From Phoronis ovalis (Eukaryota; Phoronida; Phoronidae), in assembly GCA_028565635.1 (NCBI GenBank), contig JAOXYB010041937.1:1-12889 (forward strand): a stretch of DNA of 12,889 nucleotides, written 5' to 3'. The position numbers and the translations under genes are program-made. The notes beneath the pieces were generated by a model, which was not told the origin of the DNA, did not search any database, and saw nothing but the letters and a program-made list of their open reading frames with translations. Below, in pieces: positions 1 to 8,650 of this stretch; the stretch's first letter is position 1; every line of letters starts with the position of its first letter.

Positions 1-48
1 ATATATAACTACAACATGATTTTCCTAATTTCTACATTCTTTTTGCAG

Positions 49-3000
49 TGTTGCGAATGCTCTTAGAAGAGTATGCATAGCTGAAGTACCAACAATAGGT
101 ATGCATATCTGAAATTTACTGTATGCAACTTTGAACCAGCTGTGGGGTTGATACTGCTTACATAGAAGATGTTCTAATGGCGAATTCCATTAAAAAAGTT
201 GAAAAAACTGATTTAAGTGTAATGTAATCCTAATAATAGACCCAATATTGGTCCTAACACTTTCCTATTCAAAAATTGTCTTTCGAAATTAACGAAAACA
301 ATGAAAATTCTCATACAGCCATGCACTGATGGTCTTAGTTTATTGTTATCAAGTGAAAAATACAAATTTTCTTGTAGCACAACATTTGTTGAATTTTAAC
401 TCAATAAATACGAAGTGACCGTAGTGTCGTCTCCCAGGAATCTACATTGATTTTCACTGATTTTTAACCATCTAACTTCTTTACACGAGTCTTGTGCAGA
501 TGTCTACTTTCTTGACATGATAATTTCTTAACATGATAATAACTAACTAAAACTATTGCAGTATTGCTGTATCAATTATTTCATAATATGGGTGAGTTTT
601 TATTAAATTTGAAAGACGATAGTTTATGAATAGGAAAGTGTTAGGACCAATACGTCAGATATTGCACACTCTCTTTCCATGTTTAGCAAGAACATTGCTC
701 TTTTATTATTGCCTAGTTGTACAAATTACTTGTTCCACTGCATTCTCATAGTCAAATGTGGAGAAGGCTGTCTATACTGTACCCAATTTAAAAGTGGAAA
801 AACTGAGAGATGAACTCCATGATGTAATCTGCAGAAAATAGCATTCATGTATGTAGTTGTCTGTTTAGTCAAGAAATAAAGATTCATGCTGCAGTAAGGA
901 GTTGCATAGTATTGAATAATATTTACAATTCATTCATATTTTAACGTTTTTATGAGATTGCTGTAGTATATAGAATTTATGATAGAACAAATGATGTCCT
1001 AAAGTTATATACTTTGAAATGGAATTCAGTTGTTGTTTTATAGCTATTGACTGGGTGCAAATAGAAGCCAATTCTACCGTATTGTGTGATGAATTCTTAG
1101 CACACAGAATTGGGTTAATCCCTCTAACAAGTGATGAAGTTGTGGATCGTATGCAGTACTTCAGAGTAAGTCACTAACAGACAATTGTTCTATGACATTA
1201 CTTACTTTACGATTATATACAAAGAAACTTTGTTTCTTATTTGTACCTCATTTTCAAAAACCAGTGGATTTACACCTCACATGGCATCAAGTAATCCAAA
1301 AGTCGTTCCTGTAAGCTCTAGTGTATATTGTCTTGAGGACAATTTGCGCTGATAATAAAAAGTACATCCGCTGGTCACTAACAGACAATGCAGGTTCTGT
1401 GTCATAACTTACTCTACAATTCTACACAAAAAAATTTGTTTCTTATTTATAATGTCTTGCAAACTTCATGTTCAAAAACAAGTGGATTTACATGGCAAAC
1501 GAGACACCCAGGATGAGACAGTTCTATAGCCAGTTCATGTAATTGCAAGATTTAGGATACAATATGTGTAACAATCAAGAATAAAGTTACTGATGTGTAA
1601 TGTTAACTTTTTTGGAACTCTGTGTTGTATGGGTAGAGGGAAAACGACTTCCAGCAAATTATCACCAACAGAGGTCACTACTCTTCTATGGTAATTATAC
1701 TGAATGCTTAGGATTTTACAATGATATAATATAATAATGAAAAGTTAGGTTTACAACAGTTTTTGCCTCAACTTCTATTGGTGTACTTTATCAAAATACT
1801 TTAATTATAGGATTGTACCTGTGAAGAATTCTGCCCAGAATGTTCTGTGGAATTTGAGCTGGACGTGAAGTGTATAGATGATATAACCAAACCAGTTACA
1901 ACAGCTCACATAATATCAAGTAATCCGAAAGTGATTCCTGTAAGCTCTAGTGTATATCATCTTTAGAACAATTTTGCACTGATAATAAAAAGTACATCTG
2001 CTAGCTCATAGACCAGTGTAGCGTTGTGTATGTCATGATGCCAAACCTCTACTGGCTTCAAAAACTTCTGATTATTGTAGTATTTCTCACTGATCACGCA
2101 AAAAAGCTTTGTAGCCAGTGACAAGTGTTCTGAAAGGGTTTTTTTGGAAGAACTGTCACAATCCCATAACAGTCAAAACAGTCTATAAAAGGGCTACAAC
2201 GCAAACAATGCTTGTCTACAAACAGATTCTAACTGATTCAAGTTATGTACTTACCTATGTTAAATTACAGGTCACATCCCGTCATAGGGAAGATGATTCT
2301 GAATATGGGGAAACTGATGGTAAGTGACATTACATGCCATTTCTTGGTCTAATCTTAATATGCTGTGTTGTGTTTTAGCATTTGAATACGTGCTTTTATG
2401 TGTTATAGGAATTTTTTTAATGATTTAACTGGTGTTTTCAATAATTACGTGGAATTGTTTGGGATTCTATCATGGCACTACTGGTAGATTCCATTTTCAA
2501 ATAACCACTGAGAATGATTGTCATGTGAGCTCTTCTGGTTTTAAGGTTTACAACAGTTTAACGAGGAGACAAAAATGTGAAGTTTTACAATTAATCTGAT
2601 TTATTTAATCACATTATATACGAAGATATGTAATCACTTGTATAATTGTGTAGTGCTTTACGCTGTGCAAATAAATTACTTTCCTTGTGGAGCTCTGATT
2701 TTAACAACTGATGCCAGACCACTTGATGTGTGCATTGCATAGATATGATGCATAAAAGGAAAACAATGTATTCGACATAATGGAAAGAAAAACGCATACT
2801 TTTTTCTCGTCTAAGTTATGAGATTTTTCTCCAGTTAACATGCGAAATAGTTAATGATTGTCCTTAATGGTTTATAAGCTGTTGTCTGACTCCATGGTTT
2901 CTGAATTTATGTTGCTTTTTAACCAACATTGGTTTGTGTCTTTCAGATATATTAATTGTAAAATTACGTAAAGGCCAAGAATTGAAATTAAGAGCATTTG

Positions 3001-3878
3001 CCAGAAAAGGTTTTGCAAAAGAACATGCCAAATGGAATCCTACTTGTGGTGTAGCCTTTGAGTATGACCCAGATAACGCAATGAGGCATACACTGTATCC
3101 AAAACCTGAAGAATGGCAAGTTCTGTCCTAGTTTTAGTTTAAAGGATCATGATAAAAAAAAATTAGTAGAAATCAGTGTCAAAGTCTGTGTCAATATTCA
3201 GTCAGTTGTGTTAAAATTTCAGTTGCAATTAAATTATGTAAAGGGTACAATCAGTGCCAGCAACCTCTGGTGGAAGAAGACAACTGACCTCTTGTAGTTG
3301 TAATGATAAAAAGTATCATAGTTTTAATTTCTTGTTAAGAAGTGCTTATTAACTTAGTGGTACATCATAAATGTGTTAATCTTCTTTTATGATGATGACA
3401 TAGTAATTGGGGGTTTTCTCTTTGACAGGCACAAAAGTGAATTCTCTGAACTTGGAGAGGATGAATGTGAGTTTTTTATTGTGGTTAATTTTTATACTAC
3501 TGCAAAAACTGTTCCAGAAACAATGAAGTTGAGATCTGCATCATTGACTATTCTTACTTTTTGGTTCAAAGCACACTATTTATAATTTTATAGCAAATTC
3601 TGGCTGTAATCCTCACTTGCACATATAATGCAAATAATTTCCTTATCAAGTTTTTTCTTTCATTCAGTTCCCATGTAATATTTCCTTTCTTTGTAGATCA
3701 AGCACCATTTGATCCAACAGCTAAACCCAACAAATACTTTGTCAACGTGGAATCATGTGGTTCATTAAAGCCTGAAAATATAGTGTTCTCCGCACTATCT
3801 GTATTTAAGAAAAAATTAAGTGATCTTCAAACACAATTAAGCCTTGAAATACAGAGTGATAATTTGACTATACAGTAA
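49..3878 (+). CDS. POLR2C: RNA polymerase II subunit RPB3, 3' seven coding exons (5' end outside window)
   Basis: Exons: 49-98, 1044-1165, 1811-1939, 2271-2319, 2947-3115, 3429-3466 and 3697-3878 (stop TAA). Splicing gives an open frame of 245 residues that aligns with animal RPB3 from about residue 30 of the usual ~275 to the end. RPB3 pairs with RPB11 to form the alpha-like dimer that nucleates assembly of nuclear RNA polymerase II. Visible hallmarks are VANALRRV at the start (alpha-like dimerisation region), [11 protein letters not shown], the zinc-binding loop [10 protein letters not shown] (C-x-C-x3-C-x2-C, window residues 59-68), [22 protein letters not shown] and the C-terminal helix [11 protein letters not shown]. 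All introns are GT-AG except 3116-3428, which starts with GC. Exon 3429-3466 is only 38 nt. The frame stays open across all six junctions, so the gene looks intact. The missing N-terminus should lie just left of the window. Confidence 0.97.
246..652. mobile_element. Foldback MITE-like element, copy 1, in POLR2C intron 1
   Basis: The ends are near-perfect inverted repeats, TTGGTCCTAACACTTTCC and its complement, extending for about 25 bp and flanked on both sides by TA. Weaker inverted similarity continues inward for over 100 bp: ACAGCCATGCACTGATGGTCTTAGTTT on the left corresponds in part to the complement of the sequence near 545-575 on the right. There is no coding sequence. TA flanks fit the Tc1/mariner group, but no transposase is present to confirm this. 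A second copy lies in MED10 intron 1. Confidence 0.8.
1171..1497 (+). repeat. Partial tandem duplication in POLR2C intron 2 (period about 204 bp)
   Basis: The sequence beginning TCACTAACAGACAAT at 1171, just after the exon 2 donor, recurs at 1375. Both copies run through a TTTGTTTCTTATTT segment to GTGGATTTACA (about 1171-1284 and 1375-1497). Between them lies the relic exon tail with its adjoining intron start. The order is therefore intron-2 start, exon-3 tail, intron-3 start, intron-2 start. This is what a tandem duplication spanning exon 3, followed by deletion of most of the extra exon, would leave. Confidence 0.8.
1276..1310 (+). pseudogene. Relic copy of the 3' end of POLR2C exon 3, inside intron 2
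   Basis: This stretch matches the end of the real exon (1905-1939) and, after a retained GTAAGC donor, continues into sequence matching the start of the following intron as far as about 1377. The match is roughly 85% over about 100 bp. It can still be read as SSNPKVVP against SSNPKVIP in the gene. It has no acceptor in the right phase: the upstream CCAG at 1261-1264 would open into a stop in frame 0. The first two-thirds of the exon, including the zinc loop, is absent. It is very unlikely to be used as an exon. Confidence 0.85.
3116..3428 (+). other. POLR2C: Non-canonical GC-AG intron in POLR2C
   Basis: The exon must end in GAATG and the next must start GCACAAAAG to give [14 protein letters not shown], which matches the conserved RPB3 sequence PKPEEWPKSEYSEL. 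The intron therefore begins GCAAGT and ends GACAG. No GT lies at a position that keeps both frame and conservation. GC donors with AAGT following are the known minor U2-type class. Confidence 0.9.
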
Positions 3879-4310
3879 TATAATGTGAAAATACTGTAAG
3901 GATTTTCAAACACTGTTGAGCTATAAAGCAGAAAGTGACAATTTGTAATGTTTCTGGTGGACGTATTTTTATTAAAAAGAAAAAATGTGATATTAAGGTT
4001 CAGTTTAGTCGTGTAAATAGAACAGTATCTCATGGAAACAGACTTTACTAATAATCTTATGGTCCTTTATTTTATTGTGTACATTATTTTTGTCATTTGA
4101 AAGGTCTTCATGCAGCATTATGATATGTAAAATAATTACTGGTAACAAAAATTAAATACTTGATATGTTTCATCATAAATCCAAGCTTTTTGTCACATGT
4201 ATACATGAGAAAGTATTGTAGCCTTGTGAAATTTTTTATTTTATAAAATATACTATAAAATGAAGTAAATAAAGAGAATGTTTAATGAATAAAGGCAATG
4301 ATGTAAGATT
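3879..4310 (+). other. POLR2C: POLR2C 3' UTR
   Basis: AT-rich non-coding sequence between the stop codon and the polyadenylation signals, containing stops in all three forward frames. The ORF on the opposite strand here has no recognisable motif. Confidence 0.7.
4268..4293 (+). terminator. Tandem polyadenylation signals of POLR2C
   Basis: Two AATAAA hexamers lie at 4268-4273 and 4288-4293. A GT-rich stretch follows at about 4313-4335 (GCTTGTGGCATG, CTGTTGTTG), the usual position of the downstream element. Cleavage would fall near 4300-4312. Confidence 0.75.
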
Positions 4311-4680
4311 GCTTGTGGCATGTATCTGTTGTTGACTAGTCATAATTATCTCGAAAAATACCAAAGGACATTTGTCAAAAACAGCTTACATGTGAAATTA
4401 TTCATTGGTTTAAGAAATAACACTTGTATCGTAAGCTGTCATTTCAGCATGTCACATCTTTTACACGGCAGCTACATTTTTGTCAAATGCCTAGTTACTG
4501 TACCACTGTAGGGCAGGTCGCAGTATTCATCTTAATATCTATGTAATGTGAACCACACAAATTTAGCATTTAATTCAAACTCATTTCTGCTGTTCATAAA
4601 GTTCACCCTGAGTGTCGGACACTATCAATCTTTTCCTACATTGTTCTAAACTTTCATATTTTATAGCTTCATAGCTCACA

Positions 4681-4966
4681 TCTTATCGTAGCTTCGTTTA
4701 AAGACTCTGACACTGGATCAGGTCTTTGGTCGTCTGCCTAGATAAGAACTAGAAGCAAGTGAAAGCCAATTAGAATCAAATTTTTATATGGGGCGATCAG
4801 TTACTATGAAGCAGTGCACGAGAAAGGGCATGGGAAAATGAGCTTATTATTTCATTAGTTATTGAAAATTATGCCATGAGTTGTGATTAGCTACTTTTAG
4901 TTGGGCGGCGTTTTCAGGGTAAAGGGCCCAGTTGTGTCAGAGTCTATAAACGGAGGTACCATAAGA
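4681..4966. mobile_element. 286-bp element with 33-bp terminal inverted repeats
   Basis: The left end 4681-4713 and the complement of the right end 4934-4966 match at 29 of 33 positions; the shared core is AGACTCTGACAC. The interior has no coding capacity. This is the layout of a short non-autonomous DNA transposon. I could not identify a clear target-site duplication, so the true ends may lie a few bases away. Confidence 0.65.
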
Positions 4967-5276
4967 TATAAAATTAGAGCGGTAACAAGTCATAAAATGT
5001 GAAATATTAAACCAAATAGCGATGATTTATAGGCTCTAAAATTCAGGGTTCGAACATTTGATTATTCAACATATTTATAAAATGGATAATAAATATGTAT
5101 AAATACAGATACAGAAAACAGCAACTAAAATTCATTTAACTTATAAATCTGAGTATATCTATATCCAATTTCTTCGCATTTTATTTAATTATTATCCATC
5201 AAAGTGAAATATGTGCAATTTAATCTAGAGTTTTAAATTATGAGTTGATAAAGGAACGCAATTGCTTTTACGCCTG

Positions 5277-5289
5277 CCAGTAGGTGGCG
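5277..5289 (+). promoter_or_regulatory. CTCF-like motif upstream of MED10
   Basis: CCAGTAGGTGGCG fits the core of the bilaterian CTCF consensus CCASYAGRKGGCR at every position; the next base (A) departs from the longer consensus. It lies 60 bp upstream of the MED10 start codon, in a locally GC-richer segment. Confidence 0.5.
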
Positions 5290-5315
5290 ATGTAGAATTT
5301 TGCACAATAGCGGAG

Positions 5316-5331
5316 CCTATCGGCTGATAGG
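5316..5331. promoter_or_regulatory. Perfect 6-bp inverted repeat with 4-bp loop before the MED10 start
   Basis: CCTATC-GGCT-GATAGG lies 17 bp upstream of the ATG. It could be a paired GATA-type site or, if transcribed, a small hairpin in the 5' UTR. Its function is unknown. Confidence 0.35.
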
Positions 5332-5345
5332 AAAATTACTTACCA

Positions 5346-5357
5346 AAAATGGCGGAG
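5346..5357 (+). promoter_or_regulatory. YY1-like motif overlapping the MED10 start codon
   Basis: AAAATGGCGGAG contains the YY1 core AAnATGGCGG in its frequent position, with the ATG serving as initiator. The start also has a favourable context (A at -3, G at +4). No TATA box is evident at a sensible distance upstream, as is common for housekeeping promoters. Confidence 0.5.
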
Positions 5358-8144
5358 AAACCGAAGTTTGCGTTTGATCAATTGGAACAACATCTCGAAA
5401 TGTTCATTGAAAACGCTCGTCAACTTGGTATAATTGTTAGTGATGTTCAACCACAGAGTCAAAGCGTTCTTAATCAAAAAATGTAAGCTCCTACATTATT
5501 TCAGTTAAGTTGTACATTGTAGTGTATTAGGAAAAAAGTGATTTTTGAAAATGAAAATGTTTAATTTATTAATATAATAATAAGAAGATTAATTTATCAA
5601 AATGGTTTTTATAGTTACTATTTTATCCAAGGTTGATGACAAACGTATGTTTTACATAGGGGTCTCTCTCGCAGTGTATAGAGCTGATGAGAGATGGCTC
5701 ATGGTTCCTTTTTTGCCTGTTGGTATATATTTCGGGCACCTTTTAAAGTTTTATGCCTATGACTATGTCACCCATGTGGTATATTTGGGAATACTTTTTG
5801 AGGCAAAGTCGTGAACTCCTTTGGAAAATATATTTAGGGTATACTTGTAACCGAAAAAGTAGTATACAATATCTCATAAAACAAATTAACAGTATTTTGA
5901 ATAATTATATTAAAAAACACTGAAATTTTGGGTTACCGTTTTGGAATTTTTGGCATATTTTGGAGTCTATATTTCCACTTTTTTGGTATAGTTACTCCAA
6001 AAGTGTTACCCTCACCTCAAAATATAACCAAGAAGTCCCCTGGTGTGTTTACTATATATATGATGTTCAACCAAAGATTACCTAATTCTGTCAGTCCCAG
6101 TGAATAGGCCAAGTATCTGATGAATTGCATGTTTAATAGTCCTAACACTTTCCTAGTCAAAATCTGCCGTCTTTTGAAATTAACCCATACGATGAAAATT
6201 TTTGTACAGCAATGCTCCAATGTCCTTAATTTGGTATTACCAGATGAAAAAGTACAAATCTACATAATAAATGTCAACATGTAGGTGGTCAAACAAACAA
6301 TGTAGATGACCTTATGGCCCGGGGGGGTACTCAAGATTTTTTGACTACGGGGATGTGCCGCGGAATCCAATCCAAAATTTTAGCTTGTGGTAGCAAACTC
6401 AATCCAAATTTTTTGAAATTTTAGGGTAGTAATCCAAATTTTGTGAAATATAAGGGTAGTAATCCAAAATTTTAAAATTAATCAAATTATTTGCTGTAAG
6501 CAGCTTGTAGCAATCCAAACTTTTGAATATCATTACGGTAGCAATCCAAAAAAATACAGTGAAAAGTATACAATCTAAATCCAAAATTTTCAACTCGGCT
6601 GCACAACCCCACCAAAAAATAACCTGAGTATCCCCCCCCCGGGCCTTATGGTTGCTCCAGGATGTATTTATTAAGTTAAAAATCAACAATTATACCCTTT
6701 TCACTTAATAACAAGCTAAGCCCATTGAAGCATTGCTGTATGAAAATGTTTATTGTATAGGTGTTTTTTTCTTGATATTAGGCCTATTATTGGTGTTAAT
6801 TTACCATTTCTTCCATATTATAAAACTAGTGTAGTACCCTGGTATAGATTTGTATAGATCTCATGTAGGTTGAGGATTTACTCCTGGATCTTGGTTCTGT
6901 TCTAGGCCATATATAAAAGAGTAGCCACGTTTGTACAATTGGTAATTGAGTTCACATACAGCTATTCTCTTTTGGTAGATTTCCGATGCGTTTTATTTTA
7001 AATTGTTAACTGCCTTAAGCATTGTGAATAATTCTTTGTGATGTTTGCTTTAATAAGTAGAGGCATGAAGATATCACTGTTGATAACTTTAAGTATTTAT
7101 AACGATGTTGCTGTTTCAGTCACACAATGGTCACAACAATGCAAGAAATTGACAAAATCAAGCCTCAAGTGCAGGACGTGCAAGTGCCTTTAGAAGTCTT
7201 TGAGTAAGTAAATACACTTTTTGCATGCATTTGGTGGAGTCAACGGTTGCAAACCCAAGTATTCCAAACATGCTGCATTTGTGAATGAATCACACAAATA
7301 TACCAAGAACTGCATCATTGTTCAGTCACAAAATACATATGCTGGAAAAGTTTGGAGTATTATGATCAGTAATTCAACCAATTGCATCCAAATAGTCAAT
7401 TGCGGGCACACTGATAAATAAAAATTCAGTTTAACTCACTTTTTCACTCACGTGAGTGTGAGAGAACCATGATAAATCTTCGAATTTAGATTAGAATGTT
7501 TTGATAATAATGTGACCAAAATTTCGTATTGCATACCTGCTTTTAACTGATAAAACTGTCAACTGTCTGAAATAAATGTGAAATTGATTTTGAAAGCAAA
7601 CAAAGCTTCTCTGGCCGTTACTGGAGATTCTTACAATATGTCCTTGACTGTAACCTTGTATATTTTTATAATCCGTATTATTAATGTAATTTATTGTTCG
7701 TATTTCTAATTTTTGAGAATGAAATTTTGTATACATTATAAAATTATATTTTTAGATATATAGACCAAGGAAAAAATCCTCACCTTTACACAAAAGACTG
7801 CATGGAAAAAGCATTAGAAAAGAATGAGGCAGTAAAAGGAAAAACAGATTCATTAAAAGTGAGTTTTGTTGTTTACAACAGATTATCTGTCCGGCTTCCT
7901 TATTTACCCAAGAAAAAATTACTACATACAGAAACAATAGTGAAGTTAACTTGACATAGCATTACATAAAAAGAAAGATTCTTATTTTTGACAATTTCTC
8001 GTCTCTTCTGAAAGAACATGTACTAATACAAATTTTGTTTTATTCTAGAAATTACGAGCCCACCTGCTGGTAGAATTAAGTAAAACATTCCCACATGAAA
8101 TAGACAAATATAGGACTGTAAGAGGTGATGAAAGACTTGTATAG
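5349..8144 (+). CDS. MED10: Mediator complex subunit 10, complete
   Basis: Coding exons: 5349-5482, 7120-7203, 7756-7858 and 8049-8144 (stop TAG). They encode 138 aa; the human protein has 135. MED10 (yeast Nut2) is a small, largely helical subunit of the Mediator middle module, which links activators to RNA polymerase II. The N-terminus MAEKPKFAFDQLEQHLE with ENARQLGIIVSD matches the family start, and QEIDKIKPQV with VPLEVFEYIDQGKNPHLYTK is its most conserved region. The C-terminal part contains NEAVKGKTDSLKKLRAHLL, ELSKTFP and KYRTVRGDE. All three introns are GT-AG and keep the frame. The first ATG is used because it opens directly into the conserved N-terminus. Compared with human, a few residues are inserted after MAEK and the last residues differ. 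The gene looks intact. Confidence 0.97.
6310..6317. repeat. Target-site duplication, left copy
   Basis: CCTTATGG directly precedes the CCCGGGG end and is repeated exactly at 6644-6651. Removing the insert plus one copy restores sequence that aligns with MITE copy 1 near 417-440 (TGACCGTAGTG, then CTCCCAGGA). Confidence 0.85.
6318..6643. mobile_element. 326-bp G-rich-ended element inserted inside MITE copy 2
   Basis: The ends are inverted: CCCGGGGGGGTACTCAAG on the left, and CCCGGGGGGGGGATACTCAG read from the right. CCTTATGG flanks the element exactly on both sides (6310-6317 and 6644-6651), an 8-bp target-site duplication. The interior repeats GTAGTAATCC or GTAGCAATCC at 6426, 6456, 6507 and 6538. 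There is no transposase. An 8-bp duplication is typical of hAT-type (also P-type) transposition, so this is probably a non-autonomous element of such a group. The ORF on the - strand here is repeat sequence. Confidence 0.85.
6644..6651. repeat. Target-site duplication, right copy
   Basis: CCTTATGG directly after the CCCCCGGG end, identical to the left copy. Confidence 0.85.
7445..7458. promoter_or_regulatory. 14-bp perfect palindrome containing a CACGTG E-box
   Basis: CACTCACGTGAGTG reads the same on both strands and contains TCACGTGA, the preferred site of the MITF/TFE/USF bHLH-zipper factors. It lies in MED10 intron 2. Occupancy is unknown. Confidence 0.35.
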
Positions 8145-8650
8145 CATTAAGTTTCACACTACAATTTTTCAAGGATGTGAGGAATTTAGTAATGTCTTCA
8201 ATGAAGGGCATGTCAATGATGTTTGCTGTATCAGCATACAGTCTCATAACAGCATTAGCAAGAAGAAATATAGTAAAGAAAGATATAGAAGACAATTCTG
8301 TGCCAAGTATCTCTACTGGAACTAAAGACAATACATGTTACATTATCATGCTGTCTACATTGTGGAAACTCTATGTGAACTGTTCATATAGAATCGGTTT
8401 GTGAACTCTTGAGATCTTCCCTTAACTGATGTACTATTTTTATAGTTTATGGAATGTTACTGGTCTGAGGTAGACAAACAGGCAGTTCTCTCCAGTTTTA
8501 ACATCCAACAGAGTTGGTGCCTATGAGGGCAAGACTTATTAAAAAGAAAAGAGTTACTAGAATTTTATATTTATGTAAATGATTTAAAATATACATTTTT
8601 TTGTACAAGTGTTTTATATAAATCTAATATTAAACTATTTACAGAAGTAG
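8145..8650 (+). other. MED10: Probable MED10 3' UTR
   Basis: Sequence after the MED10 stop, up to the first plausible polyadenylation hexamers. It contains a 75-codon forward ORF (from 8177) in a different frame from MED10, overlapping a 102-codon reverse ORF. Neither shows a motif I recognise. Confidence 0.5.
8617..8634 (+). terminator. Possible MED10 polyadenylation signals
   Basis: Variant hexamers TATAAA (8617-8622) and ATTAAA (8629-8634) lie about 480 nt after the stop, with a mildly GT-rich stretch near 8655-8675. A canonical AATAAA occurs only at 9146-9151, so a longer 3' UTR is also possible. Confidence 0.4.

Larger units (their letters stand above)
4311..5348. other. Intergenic region between POLR2C and MED10
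   Basis: No exon of a recognisable protein was found on either strand. It holds an inverted-repeat element at 4681-4966, an AT-rich stretch with weak inverted similarity (about 5035-5245), and the MED10 proximal promoter at the right end. The ORF at 4320-4511 begins at the end of the POLR2C transcript and shows no family motif. Confidence 0.6.
6134..6789. mobile_element. Foldback MITE-like element, copy 2, in MED10 intron 1 (interrupted)
   Basis: The left end starts TAATAGTCCTAACAC and the right end, on the other strand, TAATAGGCCTAATAT. Inside, the left arm near 6190-6250 and the complement of the right arm near 6680-6750 share TACAGCAATGC followed by related sequence, also seen in copy 1 (about 310-350). 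The middle is split by another element (6318-6643). Without the insertion and its 8-bp duplication the element would be about 322 bp. The right boundary is approximate. Confidence 0.75.

Noticed and set aside
1748-1763. A 16-bp exact repeat, AGGTTTACAACAGTTT, also at 2544-2559
   Set aside because: It is a single short match within two AT-rich introns with no extension on either side, so possibly chance.
5602-5814. 70-codon ORF in MED10 intron 1
   Set aside because: It lies in an intron of a well-supported gene, shows no family motif, and would not splice in frame with MED10.
6399-6689. 96-codon ORF on the - strand
   Set aside because: It lies almost wholly inside the G-rich-ended repeat and its degenerate units, which explain the repeated DYYP- and LD-containing translation.
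8466-8473. CTACCTCA on the - strand, a let-7 seed match
   Set aside because: It would matter only if the CNEP1R1 3' UTR extended about 1.8 kb. On the MED10 strand the sequence is the seed itself, not a target.
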